From: Gammaproteobacteria bacterium
GTDB lineage: Bacteria; Pseudomonadota; Gammaproteobacteria; Pseudomonadales; Azotimanducaceae
DNA: 34,962 nt
Assembly (NCBI GenBank): GCA_003247835.1
Contig: QJYB01000030.1
Span: 1 to 34,962, forward strand
Direction of reading: 5' to 3'
The notes beneath the pieces were generated by a model. That model worked only from the letters and a program-made list of their open reading frames with translations, was not told the origin of the DNA and did not search any database. Shown in pieces: positions 7,301 through 14,343 of this stretch (its first letter is position 1; each line of letters starts with the position of its first letter). Position numbers and translations under genes: made by a program.

Positions 7301-8323
7301 TCAGGAGCCGCCGGCGGATCCCGGTGGGGCATCACCGCCGAACAGCTCCCGATTGGCGCGGCGCAGAAAAAAGAGACCAATCCCGGCGTTGAAGAGCAGG
7401 AAGAAGTTGTGCTGGACGAAGCCGAAGATGGCCATCTCGCCGGTGTGCTCCGGGAACAGTGTGGGCCACAGGGCCACGGCGAAGGCCCGGAACGGGCCGG
7501 GAATCAGCGTGCCGAAGAAGATCAGTGGCAGCACGCCGATCATCTGTCCGAGCGGAATCTCCACCCCGAAGAGTCCCGCAGCGAGCGAGTAGACGAGCAC
7601 GGCGCCGAGCAGTGCCGGTGAGCGGATGAGGATGATGGTGGGGTAGTAGTACCACCGCGCTTCCCGGAAACTCTTCAGCAGCGGCTTTTCGCGCAGCGCT
7701 ACCGACGCAAACCGCTCGGAGCGGAAGAACCAGACGAAGACGATCAGGAAGAGCAGCGCGCCGAGAGCGATCCAGGGAATGTTGTGGAAGATGGGCGGCA
7801 CCACGTTCCAGGAAACGGACACACCGATCAGCGCCCAGCTGGTCAGGTAGAAGAACTCGCAGAACATGATGAACAGCATGCTGGATGCGACCTCCCAGCC
7901 GGGCACCCCTTCCCGCCGGTTGAGATAGACGGCCATGGCGCCTTTGCCGACCTGCTCGTTGAGGATGGAAATGATGTAGGTGCTGGACCGGACGGGCAGC
8001 AGGTCACGGTAGCGGACGTTGGCGTTGAACCAGCGGATCACGCGCCAGAGCACGGCCGTGTCGATTGCAAGGTACAGGAGCGAGTAGGGGATCATCAGGC
8101 CGAGCCAGGCCAGCCAGTTCACCGAGGCGAAGATACCGCCGAGGTAGCTGACCACGGTCTCACCCTCGGGCGTGCGGCCGGCGATCCGGTTGTAGAGGTA
8201 GGCGAAGCACACCAGGGTGATGAGCCAGGGCAGCAGCCGCTGCCAGAGTGGTGCGGGGCGACGGCTGTTCGAAGCGGTCTGGTCGCCGGCGTCGGCCGGG
8301 GTGCTGGATTCTCCGTCGCTCAC
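7301..8323 (-). CDS. Polytopic inner-membrane protein, flippase-like/LPG-synthase-TM-like (tentative)
   Basis: A 340-residue protein from the GTG at 8323, preceded by GGCGGAG; an ATG at 8356 would add 11 residues but has a poorer ribosome binding site. About seven hydrophobic segments are visible, beginning LLPWLITLVCFAYLYNRIAG after a polar 30-residue N-terminus. ILNEQVGKGAMAVYLNRREG and GTLIPGPFRAFAVALWP recall the conserved loops of the UPF0104/lysylphosphatidylglycerol-synthase transmembrane family, but the match is by eye only. It ends 32 nt from the convergent AroQ-PheC gene and diverges from the PQQ dehydrogenase. The function is unknown; lipid transport or modification is one possibility. 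Confidence 0.72.
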   Translation of the reverse strand: MSDGESSTPADAGDQTASNSRRPAPLWQRLLPWLITLVCFAYLYNRIAGRTPEGETVVSYLGGIFASVNWLAWLGLMIPYSLLYLAIDTAVLWRVIRWFNANVRYRDLLPVRSSTYIISILNEQVGKGAMAVYLNRREGVPGWEVASSMLFIMFCEFFYLTSWALIGVSVSWNVVPPIFHNIPWIALGALLFLIVFVWFFRSERFASVALREKPLLKSFREARWYYYPTIILIRSPALLGAVLVYSLAAGLFGVEIPLGQMIGVLPLIFFGTLIPGPFRAFAVALWPTLFPEHTGEMAIFGFVQHNFFLLFNAGIGLFFLRRANRELFGGDAPPGSAGGS

Positions 8324-8373
8324 TACCGGCTCCGCCTTCCAGGAACGGCCAAGCATACCGGCAGGGGTTCGAT

Positions 8374-8414
8374 TAGAATAGCGCGCCTGTAGGGCACCAG
8401 CCCGTGGTGCTGCC
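8374..8414 (+). promoter_or_regulatory. Putative -10 and leader hairpin of the PQQ dehydrogenase gene
   Basis: TAGAAT (8374-8379) resembles a -10 hexamer, though no good -35 lies 16-18 bp upstream. About 15 nt downstream is the inverted repeat GCACCA-GCCCG-TGGTGC (8394-8410), with partial extension on both sides to 8391-8414. It lies 58 nt before the dehydrogenase ATG. It could be an operator or a structured 5' leader. The assignment rests only on position and symmetry. Confidence 0.25.
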
Positions 8415-8471
8415 TGTGAGGGCGTCCGCGGTCCAATCCTGGTGAAGCGTACCTGGAAAAGAGAGAGAACG

Positions 8472-10499
8472 ATGACGTTGACGCGTGAGACGATGCCGGT
8501 GACGGCCGGCATGACCATGGGGCTGTTGCTGCTGCTCAGTACCGGTGTGATGGCCGCAGATGCCCCAGGCACGCGGGACGGGCAGTGGCGTTACCTGGGT
8601 GGCGATTCCGCACACACCCGCTATTCGCCCGCGGATCAGATCAATGCGGAGAACTTCGAGGATCTGGAAGAAGCCTGGGTCTGGGATGGTGCCAGCTTCG
8701 ATGCGCAGAGCGGACGCTCCACACCCCTGTACGTCAACGGTGTGCTCTATACGGTGGTCGGACCGCGCCGCCACGTTGTGGCACTGGATCCGGCAACCGG
8801 TGAGCTGCTCTGGTCCTACCGAGAGCCCAACACCTTCCGCTGGGAATACTCCATGCGCAAGGACTATGGCAAGTCGGTCGCCTATTCCGAAATCGACGGA
8901 CGGGGCGTGATCTACACCGTTTCGCCGGGTTTCTTCCTGACCGCGCTGGACGCGAAGACGGGCCGACCGCTGGAAGGCTTCGGACGCAAGGTGCCCGTGG
9001 CAGGGTTCCCTGACACCGGGGTCGTGGATCTGCTCGCCGATCTGGGTCATCCCTACGACCCCTACTACGGCATTCCGCTGGAGAAGGGCTACATCACCTC
9101 CTCGTCGCCGCCCATCGTGGTGGGCGATGTGATCGTGGTCGGGAACTCGGCTGAGCAGGGCTACAACCAGTCCCGCATCGAGAACGTGCCGGGAGACATT
9201 CTCGCCTACGACAAGCGCACCGGAAAATTTCTCTGGAAATTCAATGTCATACCGGGACCTGGTGAGTTCGGACATGAAACCTGGGAGAACGACGCCTGGA
9301 AGTGGACGGGCGACATTTCCTCCTGGGCGCCGCTGTCAGCCGACCAGCAGCGGGGTATCGTCTACATCCCGACCAACGGCGCCACCATGGATTTCTACGG
9401 TGGCTTCCGCCCCGGTGACAACCTGTTCAGCACCAGCCTCATCGCGCTGGACGTGAAGACCGGCAAGCGGCTGTGGCACTTCCAGATGGTCCATCACGAC
9501 ATCTGGAACTACGACACCCCGACCGCGCCCATCCTGCTCGATGTGAAGATCGGCGGAAAGACCGTGCCCATCGTCGCCCAGGCGACCAAGCAGTCGTTCG
9601 TCTACACGTTCAACCGCGTCACGGGTGAGCCGATCTGGCCCATCGTCGAACGGGAAGTACCCGCGTCGCTGATGCCGGGCGAGAAGCTGTCGAAGACCCA
9701 GCCGTTCCCGACCAAGCCGGCACCGTTCGACATCCAGGGGCTTACGGAGGACGATCTCGTCGACTTCACGCCGGAGCTGCACCAGCGGGCTATCGAGGCG
9801 CTCAAGGACTTTCAGATCGGCCCGCTGTTCCATCCGCCGCTGCACCGGGACAACGATCTCGGCTACCAGGCGGCGCTCTGGTGTCCGGGTGACAACGGTG
9901 GCGCGAACATCTACGCACCAGCCGCGGCGGATCCCGAAACCGGCGTGCTGTTCGTGCCCTCCCGCACGGACTGCACCTCCCGGATCATGGCACCCGGCCA
10001 GGAGCGTGATGTCACGATAGACAAGCCGACCGGCGCGACCATCTCGGACTACGCCGTGCTGCGCGCCGCGGGGGTGCGCAATCTGGATGGCATACCGATC
10101 TTCAAGCCGCCCTACGCGAGGATCACCGCCATCGATATGAACACGGGCGACCAGCTCTGGCAGATCCCGACGGGAGAAACGCCCGACGTCGTGCTCAACA
10201 ACCCCGCCCTCGAAGGTGTGGCGATCCCCAACACCGGCGCGCCTCTGCATCCGCCGATGCTGGTGACCAAAACCATGGCCATGTACACGTCTCTGCGCAG
10301 TGATGGCACGCCGGCCCTGTTCGCAGTGGACAAGCGCACGGGCAAGCAGATCGGCGTTGTCGAGATCGAGAACCGGGCGTTTTACGGCAACATGACCTAC
10401 ATGCACGAGGGGCGTCAGTACGTGATCCTGCAGACGGGACCGACGCTCACGGCATTGGCGCTGCCTGTCGAGGGCGAGCAGCCGAAGGACATGCACTGA
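8472..10499 (+). CDS. PQQ-dependent (quinoprotein) alcohol/sugar-type dehydrogenase, periplasmic
   Basis: A 675-residue eight-bladed propeller quinoprotein. The ATG at 8472 follows AAGAGAGAGA and gives a signal peptide ending GVMAADA. Typical tryptophan-docking and blade motifs recur: WRYLGGDSAHTRYSPADQI (39-57), VVALDPATGELLWSYRE, ALDVKTGKRLWHFQMVHHD, WNYDTPTAPILLDV, ALWCPGDNGGANIYAPAAAD and ITAIDMNTGDQLWQIPTGE. There is no N-terminal membrane domain of the Gcd type and no fused haem domain, so electrons probably pass to the cytochrome c encoded 1 nt downstream. Substrate cannot be inferred, and no pqq biosynthesis genes are in the window. It should act in the periplasm, feeding the respiratory chain. 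Confidence 0.92.
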   Translation: MTLTRETMPVTAGMTMGLLLLLSTGVMAADAPGTRDGQWRYLGGDSAHTRYSPADQINAENFEDLEEAWVWDGASFDAQSGRSTPLYVNGVLYTVVGPRRHVVALDPATGELLWSYREPNTFRWEYSMRKDYGKSVAYSEIDGRGVIYTVSPGFFLTALDAKTGRPLEGFGRKVPVAGFPDTGVVDLLADLGHPYDPYYGIPLEKGYITSSSPPIVVGDVIVVGNSAEQGYNQSRIENVPGDILAYDKRTGKFLWKFNVIPGPGEFGHETWENDAWKWTGDISSWAPLSADQQRGIVYIPTNGATMDFYGGFRPGDNLFSTSLIALDVKTGKRLWHFQMVHHDIWNYDTPTAPILLDVKIGGKTVPIVAQATKQSFVYTFNRVTGEPIWPIVEREVPASLMPGEKLSKTQPFPTKPAPFDIQGLTEDDLVDFTPELHQRAIEALKDFQIGPLFHPPLHRDNDLGYQAALWCPGDNGGANIYAPAAADPETGVLFVPSRTDCTSRIMAPGQERDVTIDKPTGATISDYAVLRAAGVRNLDGIPIFKPPYARITAIDMNTGDQLWQIPTGETPDVVLNNPALEGVAIPNTGAPLHPPMLVTKTMAMYTSLRSDGTPALFAVDKRTGKQIGVVEIENRAFYGNMTYMHEGRQYVILQTGPTLTALALPVEGEQPKDMH

Positions 10500-10500
10500 C

Positions 10501-10905
10501 ATGCACCTGCCTCGTTGCAGGGCAGCGGCAGCGCTGGTGGCCGCGCTTGGCGGGCTGGCGACACTCCCGGCGTCGCCCGTGCTCGCGGACGGCATGCTCA
10601 CCACGGAGGCTGGCGTTTACACGAAAGCGCAGGCACAGACCGGGGAAGGCCTGTTCGAGCAGCACTGCCTGCTGTGCCACGACAACAAGTATTTCCGGCC
10701 GGTGCTGAAGCGCTACGACGGCCAACCTGTCGGGGTGCTCTTCGACGTCATGGCCACCTCCATGCCCGAGTCCAACCCGGGCGGCCTGCTCGACGCCGAG
10801 TACGTCGACATTCTGGCGTACATCTTCTCGCGCAGCCGTTATCCCGCCGGGGACGAGCCGCTGACCGTCGGCGAGCTGCCCGCCATCACCATCGAGGACC
10901 CGTGA
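10501..10905 (+). CDS. Small periplasmic c-type cytochrome
   Basis: A 134-residue monohaem cytochrome c with a signal peptide ending near SPVLA. The haem-binding motif CLLCH is at 56-60 (QTGEGLFEQHCLLCHD) and the probable distal ligand is Met88 in ATSMPESNPGGL, followed by the C-terminal helix YVDILAYIFSRSR. This is the class I layout. Only 1 nt separates its ATG from the stop of the PQQ dehydrogenase, so the two are surely co-expressed and the cytochrome is the likely electron acceptor. It is shorter than the dedicated cytochrome cL of methanol dehydrogenases. The motif call is firm; the partnership is inferred from context. Confidence 0.92.
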   Translation: MHLPRCRAAAALVAALGGLATLPASPVLADGMLTTEAGVYTKAQAQTGEGLFEQHCLLCHDNKYFRPVLKRYDGQPVGVLFDVMATSMPESNPGGLLDAEYVDILAYIFSRSRYPAGDEPLTVGELPAITIEDP

Positions 10906-10913
10906 CCCGGTGT

Positions 10914-10942
10914 CTTGAAAAACGCCCGGGTAGAACCTATCT
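10914..10942 (+). promoter_or_regulatory. Sigma-32-type heat-shock promoter upstream of htpX
   Basis: CTTGAAA (10914-10920) is a perfect match to the sigma-32 -35 consensus. After 14 nt, ACCTATCT (10935-10942) matches five of seven defined positions of the -10 consensus CCCCATNT. The pair sits in the 85-bp gap between the cytochrome stop and the htpX ATG at 10991. In E. coli htpX is heat-shock induced, so the placement makes biological sense. The motif match is seen directly; the activity is inferred. Confidence 0.65.
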
Positions 10943-10990
10943 CTATTTCTGGAATCCAACAGTCGAGCGCATTACCGAACGCGGAGAAGT

Positions 10991-11878
10991 ATGAAGAGAG
11001 TACTGCTGTTTCTGGGCACCAACCTGGCCGTCATCCTGCTGGCGAGCATGACGTTCCGTCTGCTGGGATTCGAGTCCATCCTCTACAACAACGGGGTGGA
11101 TCTGAATCTGCAGGCACTGCTCGTGTTCTGTGCCCTGATCGGGTTCGGCGGCTCCTTCGTGTCGCTGCTGATGTCCAAGTCCATCGCCAAGTGGACGACC
11201 AAGGCGCAGGTGATCGACTCGCCGAGAACCGACGGTGAGCGGTGGCTGCTCTCTACCGTTCAGCGTCTGGCAAAGGAAGCCGGTATCGGCATGCCCGAGG
11301 TCGCCGTCTTCCCGTCGCCGGAGCCGAACGCCTTCGCCACCGGCGCGAGCCGGAACAAATCGCTGGTTGCCGTGAGTATCGGCCTGCTGGAGCACATGGA
11401 CCGCCAGGAGGTGGAAGCGGTGCTGGGTCACGAGATCGGTCACGTCGCCAACGGCGACATGGTGACCCTGACCCTCATTCAGGGCGTGGTAAACACATTC
11501 GTGCTGTTCTTCGCCCGGGTGATCGGTTTCGTGGTCGATCGGGTGGTGTTCCGCACCGAGCAGGGTCTCGGCATGGGTTACTGGATCACCACCATCGTCG
11601 CCGAAATCGTGCTCGGCCTGCTGGCAACCATCATCGTCATGTGGTTCTCCCGTCAGCGCGAGTTCCGGGCGGACGCCGCGGGTGCCCGGCTGGCCGGCCG
11701 GCAGAAGATGATCTCCGCGCTGGAGCGGCTCAAGCGCTACCAGGAAGCACCAAGCACCATGCCCGACGCGCTGGTGGCCTTCGGAATCTCCGAGAACGCC
11801 CGCCAGGGCATGAGGGCACTGTTCACCTCGCACCCGCCGCTCGACGAACGCATCGCGGCACTCAGAAACGCGGGGTGA
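10991..11878 (+). CDS. htpX: HtpX membrane-bound zinc metalloprotease
   Basis: A 295-residue protein close to the E. coli length of 293. Two N-terminal transmembrane segments ([18 protein letters not shown] and [19 protein letters not shown]) precede the M48 catalytic domain. The zinc motif HEIGH is at 147-151 ([17 protein letters not shown]), and the third ligand is probably Glu224 in [13 protein letters not shown]. Two further hydrophobic segments follow the HEXXH. The conserved [21 protein letters not shown] strand motif is present. HtpX degrades misfolded inner-membrane proteins, cooperating with FtsH. A sigma-32-like promoter precedes it, and ribosome binding site GGAG is 5-6 nt from the ATG. 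Haem A synthase follows after 28 nt. Confidence 0.96.
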   Translation: MKRVLLFLGTNLAVILLASMTFRLLGFESILYNNGVDLNLQALLVFCALIGFGGSFVSLLMSKSIAKWTTKAQVIDSPRTDGERWLLSTVQRLAKEAGIGMPEVAVFPSPEPNAFATGASRNKSLVAVSIGLLEHMDRQEVEAVLGHEIGHVANGDMVTLTLIQGVVNTFVLFFARVIGFVVDRVVFRTEQGLGMGYWITTIVAEIVLGLLATIIVMWFSRQREFRADAAGARLAGRQKMISALERLKRYQEAPSTMPDALVAFGISENARQGMRALFTSHPPLDERIAALRNAG

Positions 11879-11906
11879 GATTTGCCGGCTGATCCTGGCA
11901 GCCAAC

Positions 11907-12974
11907 ATGCCTGACGCGCCCCTCGCGGAGCGTCCCTTCCAGCACGACCGGGTTCTCGGGCTGTGGCTCGGTCTCTGCTGCCTGACGATTTTCGCCATGG
12001 TGGTGCTCGGCGGTGTAACGCGTCTCACCGGCTCGGGACTCTCCATGGTGGAATGGGAGCCCATTCTCGGCGTGCTGCCGCCGCTGTCCGAGGTGGAGTG
12101 GCAGGAAGCCTTCGACAAGTACCGTCAGTACCCCGAGTACAAGCTCAAGAACACCGGTATGGACCTCACCGGCTTCAAGGAGATCTTCTGGCTCGAGTAC
12201 TTCCACCGCCTGCTCGGTCGGGGCATCGGCGCGCTGTTCGGACTGCCCTTTCTCTACTTTCTCGCGCGCCGCCGGATTGATCCCGCGCTGACACCGCGGC
12301 TGCTCGGTCTTTTCGTGCTCGGCGGGCTGCAGGGGCTGATGGGCTGGTACATGGTGCAGAGCGGCATGGTGGACGATCCGCATGTCAGCCAGTACCGGCT
12401 CACGGCGCACCTGCTGCTGGCCATCTTCATTTACTCGTGGATGCTGTGGCTGGTCATGGATCTGCTCCGAGGGCGGAACCGGATCCGCATGTCCGGCGGC
12501 TGGGTAACGGGGGGTTACACCCTGGTGGGCCTGGTGCTGCTGACCATCGCCTCCGGTGGATTCGTGGCCGGGCTGCGTGCGGGATTCACCTTCAACACCT
12601 TTCCGATGATGAACGGCCAGTGGCTGCCGGACGGTCTCATGCTGATGGAACCGGTCTGGAGGAACTTCTTCGAGAACATCATCACCGTGCAGTTCAACCA
12701 CCGGGTGCTGGCCATGTCGGTGGGCACCATCATCCTGCTCTTCTGGGGATTCGCCCGGTTCAGCACCGACTCATCGGTGGTCCGTCGATCACTGGACCTG
12801 ATGCTCGCGGCCCTGCTGCTGCAGATCACCCTGGGGATCAGCACGCTGCTGCTGGCGGTGCCCATTCCCCTGGCTGCGGCACATCAGGCGGGTGCGGTAC
12901 TGCTGCTGTCGGCGGTACTGAATGCCGCCCACCAGCTGCGCCGGCCGGACGCCTTCGCCGCTGAACCCGCCTGA
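11907..12974 (+). CDS. ctaA: Haem A synthase, COX15/CtaA family
   Basis: A 355-residue eight-helix membrane protein that oxidises the C8 methyl of haem O to form haem A for aa3-type cytochrome oxidases. The first haem-binding region shows GGVTRLTGSGLSMVEW (35-50) and KEIFWLEYFHRLLGRGIG with His100. Later histidines lie in QYRLTAHLLLAIF, TVQFNHRVLAMSV and PLAAAHQAGAVLLLSA, as expected for the two-fold haem ligands. The KYRQYPEYKLKNTGMDL loop is characteristic of the Cox15 branch found in mitochondria and proteobacteria, not the Bacillus CtaA branch with its cysteine pair. It may share the htpX transcript. It implies an aerobic haem-A oxidase elsewhere in the genome. Confidence 0.95.
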   Translation: MPDAPLAERPFQHDRVLGLWLGLCCLTIFAMVVLGGVTRLTGSGLSMVEWEPILGVLPPLSEVEWQEAFDKYRQYPEYKLKNTGMDLTGFKEIFWLEYFHRLLGRGIGALFGLPFLYFLARRRIDPALTPRLLGLFVLGGLQGLMGWYMVQSGMVDDPHVSQYRLTAHLLLAIFIYSWMLWLVMDLLRGRNRIRMSGGWVTGGYTLVGLVLLTIASGGFVAGLRAGFTFNTFPMMNGQWLPDGLMLMEPVWRNFFENIITVQFNHRVLAMSVGTIILLFWGFARFSTDSSVVRRSLDLMLAALLLQITLGISTLLLAVPIPLAAAHQAGAVLLLSAVLNAAHQLRRPDAFAAEPA

Positions 12975-12979
12975 AGGAT

Positions 12980-13747
12980 CTACCGGTCCGGCTCTTCGTC
13001 GGAACCCGTCAACGGCACGAACTGCACGGGCAGCACCTGGGTGGTGTCGATGCCATCGGCGGTCTTGTCGATGACGGTGAGGTTCTGACCACCGTAGCGG
13101 GGACCGATGGGCATCACCATCCGACCACCCACGGCCAGCTGCTCGAGCAGCCTCGGCGGAATGTCGTCGCCGACCGCCGTGACGATGATGCGGTCGAAGG
13201 GTGCCGCCTCCGGCCAGCCCAGGCGACCATCTCCGGATCTGACGTGGACGTTGTCGTAGCCCAGACGCTCGAGCCGCGCCGCTGCGCTGGTCGCGAGCTC
13301 GGGCACGATCTCGATGGTGTACACCTCGGCGGCCAGCTGGCTCAGCACCGCCGCCTGATAGGCGGAACCGGTGCCGATCTCGAGCACCCGGTGCGTCGGC
13401 GCGAGGTCGAGCAGGTCGGTCATGAGGGCCACGATGAAGGGCTGGGAGATGGTCTGACCATAGCCGATCGGCAGCGGCCGGTTCTCCCAGGCATAGAGCT
13501 CGGATCCCGGCGGGACGAACTGTGCCCGGTCCACCCGCTGCATGGCGTCGAGCACGGCCGCGGAGAGATGGTCCCGGCCGGTGTAGTGCCGGGTTTCCCG
13601 CGTGTCCTGGCGGATCTCGTCGATCAGGCTTTGCATGGCCTCCTCCGTATCAACCTTCGCACCGGCGGGCACGGCAGACATCAGCAGCATGACGATCAGC
13701 CAGCGCAGGGAGAGCCGGTGCGGGATGCCCTGGATCCGTGTCTGCAT
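12980..13747 (-). CDS. pcm: Protein-L-isoaspartate O-methyltransferase with signal peptide
   Basis: A 255-residue PIMT; the usual cytosolic enzyme is about 210 residues. The extra N-terminus LRWLIVMLLMSAVPAGA is a signal peptide. The catalytic core begins DAMQRVDRAQFVPPG and ENRPLPIGYGQTISQPFIVA, the substrate-binding motif of the family, followed by the SAM site VLEIGTGSAYQAAVLS (121-136) and YTIEIVPELA. The family repairs isoaspartyl residues in aged proteins using SAM. Export is surprising because SAM is cytosolic, so either the N-terminus anchors it to the inner membrane or it works on other substrates. The ribosome binding site GGAGG is 4-5 nt from the ATG. Ends 5 nt from the convergent ctaA. 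Confidence 0.9.
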   Translation of the reverse strand: MQTRIQGIPHRLSLRWLIVMLLMSAVPAGAKVDTEEAMQSLIDEIRQDTRETRHYTGRDHLSAAVLDAMQRVDRAQFVPPGSELYAWENRPLPIGYGQTISQPFIVALMTDLLDLAPTHRVLEIGTGSAYQAAVLSQLAAEVYTIEIVPELATSAAARLERLGYDNVHVRSGDGRLGWPEAAPFDRIIVTAVGDDIPPRLLEQLAVGGRMVMPIGPRYGGQNLTVIDKTADGIDTTQVLPVQFVPLTGSDEEPDR

Positions 13748-13791
13748 GGCGCCTCCGATTGCGAAGCCCGTGAGGTGCCATTCTATGCGGA

Positions 13792-14343
13792 TCAGTCGGA
13801 GATGGCGCCGAAGGTATAGCGTTGGCCGGAAATCGAGGCTTCGAGCAGCAGGCCACCATGGAGCTGGGTGAACACCGCGATGTCGCCGTTGAAGGCGGGG
13901 GTGCTGTTGATGCCGACAACCGCCAGGGTGGCATTGACCTGTCCGGCGAATTCCGCGGGTGCCCGGCTATGGGTGAACGCCTCGTAGATCGCCCGGGTCC
14001 TGAAGAACATGACCTGGCGGTAGAACTGGGCACCGAGCTGGGGGCCGCCCGTGAGCTGGTACATGCGCGTGTAGCCGATGGGGCGATCGCTGCGATCGAA
14101 CACCAGCCCGCTGCCGTACGCCATTCCGACGCCGGTGGCAGCGCGCACGCTCATCGGGTAGACGGCGACTACTTCCGCAGCGTCGAAGAAAGGCGCGAGC
14201 CGCTGCTCCGTCCTGAACGCGGCCAGCGACTTCAGCACACCGTCCACTTTGTCCTGGGCGAGCTCCTGGCGCGGGATGGGCTTCAGGCTGCAGCCGCCGA
14301 TGGCGAGCAGGATGGCAAGGATGAGCGCGGAACTTCGCATCAT
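13792..14343 (-). CDS. SYLF (Ysc84-like) domain lipoprotein
   Basis: A 183-residue lipoprotein. The ATG at 14343 is chosen because it overlaps the upstream stop codon as TGATG; an in-frame ATG at 14355 also exists. The lipobox is LAIGGC with Cys18. The mature part matches the SYLF/Ysc84 lipid-binding domain: FFDAAEVVAVYPMSVRAATGVGMAYG, GPQLGAQFYRQVMFF and FAGQVNATLAVVGIN, ending GGLLLEASISGQRYTFGAI. SYLF domains bind phosphoinositides in eukaryotes; bacterial members are exported proteins of unclear role. Translational coupling to the MipA-type gene suggests a shared envelope function. A second SYLF protein is encoded at 31090-31782. Confidence 0.85.
   Translation of the reverse strand: MMRSSALILAILLAIGGCSLKPIPRQELAQDKVDGVLKSLAAFRTEQRLAPFFDAAEVVAVYPMSVRAATGVGMAYGSGLVFDRSDRPIGYTRMYQLTGGPQLGAQFYRQVMFFRTRAIYEAFTHSRAPAEFAGQVNATLAVVGINSTPAFNGDIAVFTQLHGGLLLEASISGQRYTFGAISD

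Noticed and set aside
9336..10604. A 422-codon minus-strand frame opposite the PQQ dehydrogenase and cytochrome genes
   Set aside because: Antisense shadow with no recognisable domain; both plus-strand genes are well supported.
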